NCBI RefSeq assembly: GCF_040954835.1
Contig: NC_090707.1
Span: forward strand, 24,446,570-24,510,569
Direction of reading: 5' to 3'
Source of the DNA: Lepisosteus oculatus
Lineage: Eukaryota > Chordata > Actinopteri > Semionotiformes > Lepisosteidae
Length of the DNA: 64,000 nt
The position numbers were made by a program, and so were the translations under genes. Shown here in pieces: positions 63,301 through 64,000 of the stretch (positions are counted from its first letter, which is position 1; each line of letters opens with the position of its first letter). The notes under the pieces are model-generated. The model had not been told where the DNA came from. It did no database searches and was given only the letters and a program-made list of their open reading frames with translations.

Positions 63301-64000
63301 CCCCTATGAGTTTCCCACTTCTTCTCTGTCCTTGTGTTGATACATAAAATGTGTCTTTCTTTGTGGTACAGTGTGAGTGCTGGAAGTGGGGGAAGGGAGG
63401 GCGGGAAGGGTACAGTATTTGACTCAGCCCACAGACAGAAAGATTTAGCATTTGAATGAAGTTTACATAAATAGGAAGAAGACTACAAGAGATGAGATTG
63501 ACAAAATGTCTCCCTTTGTCTCAAGAATGTAATATTCTGTTACTGGAATGAAAAGTGGTGTTAGGATTAAACCATATCCTGGTTTTTACTGTGTTAAAGT
63601 AATATTGAGTGATCCCCAAAACAGTCTTTTTAGCTGAGTAAATGTCCCACAGAAGAGGACTGGTGCTTGAAATAAACGCTTATTTCAATTCCATGCAAAT
63701 TCCATACCAAAAACTGATACTGGTAGAGTGCTTATGATTAAGCCTTTTCTAATTATTTTTGAGAGGTGGCTTTTAAATTAGGGTTTCTGGTTTCCTTTAC
63801 TATTTATAAGATATTTAAAACCAGATATTACATTGAACAATGTTAATACACAATTTGACAGTTTTAAATGTAAATTATTAATAGTGGTCATCTAGTATAA
63901 GTGTCTAAGAGCCTAAATGTTCTTGAGTTCTGTAATCCTGTGAATGTACTTTTTATATTTTACGTTAGCCTGCTTCTGTGTGTGTTTTTGCCTTTTGATA
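57179..64000 (+). CDS. IGF2BP2: IGF2BP2 (IMP2), 5' end of gene
   Basis: IGF2BP2 binds mRNAs such as IGF2 leader transcripts through two RRMs and four KH domains in the cytoplasm (family knowledge). Two coding exons are visible: 57179-57353 and 58535-58595. They encode the first 78 residues, nearly all of RRM1: RNP2 LYIGNL (4-9), RNP1 GYAFVDF (38-44), ending [19 protein letters not shown]. The IGF2BP2 type ([29 protein letters not shown]) differs clearly from IGF2BP1/3. The start ATG has A at -3; the mammalian protein begins MMNKLYIG, here only one Met is present. The 61-nt second exon has the same length as in human. The gene continues beyond the window. Confidence 0.96.
58535..58595 (+). CDS. 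IGF2BP2: IGF2BP2 coding exon 2
   Basis: A CCCCACAG acceptor precedes 61 nt encoding [19 protein letters not shown] then L and two bases of Arg. The donor is GTAACG. Confidence 0.95.
58596..64000 (+). other. IGF2BP2: IGF2BP2 intron 2 (partial)
   Basis: No third exon or RRM2 coding sequence was recognised, consistent with the very long second intron of the mammalian gene. No transposable element was recognised. Two stretches (about 60470-60690 and 62030-62220) have balanced base composition and homeobox/octamer-like motifs. Confidence 0.5.

Noticed and set aside
1..64000. CRISPR array, operon, phage or bacterial defence locus
   Set aside because: There are no spaced repeats or compact co-directional genes. 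The introns, AATAAA signals and SINE/LINE content are those of a vertebrate.

Overview
The window is a stretch of vertebrate nuclear genome, AT-rich, with intron-split genes and many transposable elements. The repeats (Tc1-like transposons, an RTE/Rex3-like LINE, L2/CR1-type and L1 LINEs, a Gypsy fragment, 5S rRNA- and tRNA-derived SINEs) point to a ray-finned fish. A non-teleost lineage such as gar or bowfin is possible, but that is only an impression. I saw no bacterial, plasmid, phage or CRISPR features.

Three protein-coding genes lie on the + strand. (1) The 3' part of SENP2, a SUMO protease, covers about 1-8364. The last nine exons are readable and all catalytic residues are present; the N-terminal exons lie upstream or were not recognised. 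(2) A complete TRA2B gene, an SR-like splicing regulator, spans 34740-45588 in eight coding exons (297 aa) plus a non-coding 'poison' exon in intron 1, with a 3' UTR to about 47.3 kb. (3) The first two coding exons of IGF2BP2, an mRNA-binding protein, lie at 57179-58595; the rest of the window is its second intron. In mammals the same three genes are neighbours, but IGF2BP2 and TRA2B run in the opposite order and orientation relative to SENP2.

Layout: 1-8.4 kb SENP2; 8.4-34.5 kb a gene-free interval rich in repeats, with a Tc1-like element at 21.3-23.1 kb containing an LTR-like insertion, a split RTE LINE at 24.2-28.5 kb, and an L1/SINE cluster at 31.5-34.2 kb; 34.5-47.3 kb TRA2B, whose last intron holds a nest of hAT remnant > Tc1 > SINE with a 43-bp perfect hairpin; 48.9-53.4 kb two 5S-SINEs and a Tc1 relic; 53.4-57.1 kb the IGF2BP2 upstream region; 57.2-64 kb IGF2BP2.

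The SINEs are named here by family: A is tRNA-derived with an AATAAAG-type tail; B is 5S rRNA-derived with an (ATT)n tail; C is tRNA-derived with a GGATG-repeat tail.

The strongest observations are the conserved TRA2B poison exon, an exact 36-bp tandem duplication that doubles the 5' splice site of the last TRA2B intron, a TRA2A-like glycine linker in TRA2B, and the perfect foldback inside the intronic Tc1. I found no evidence of a wholly new biological system.
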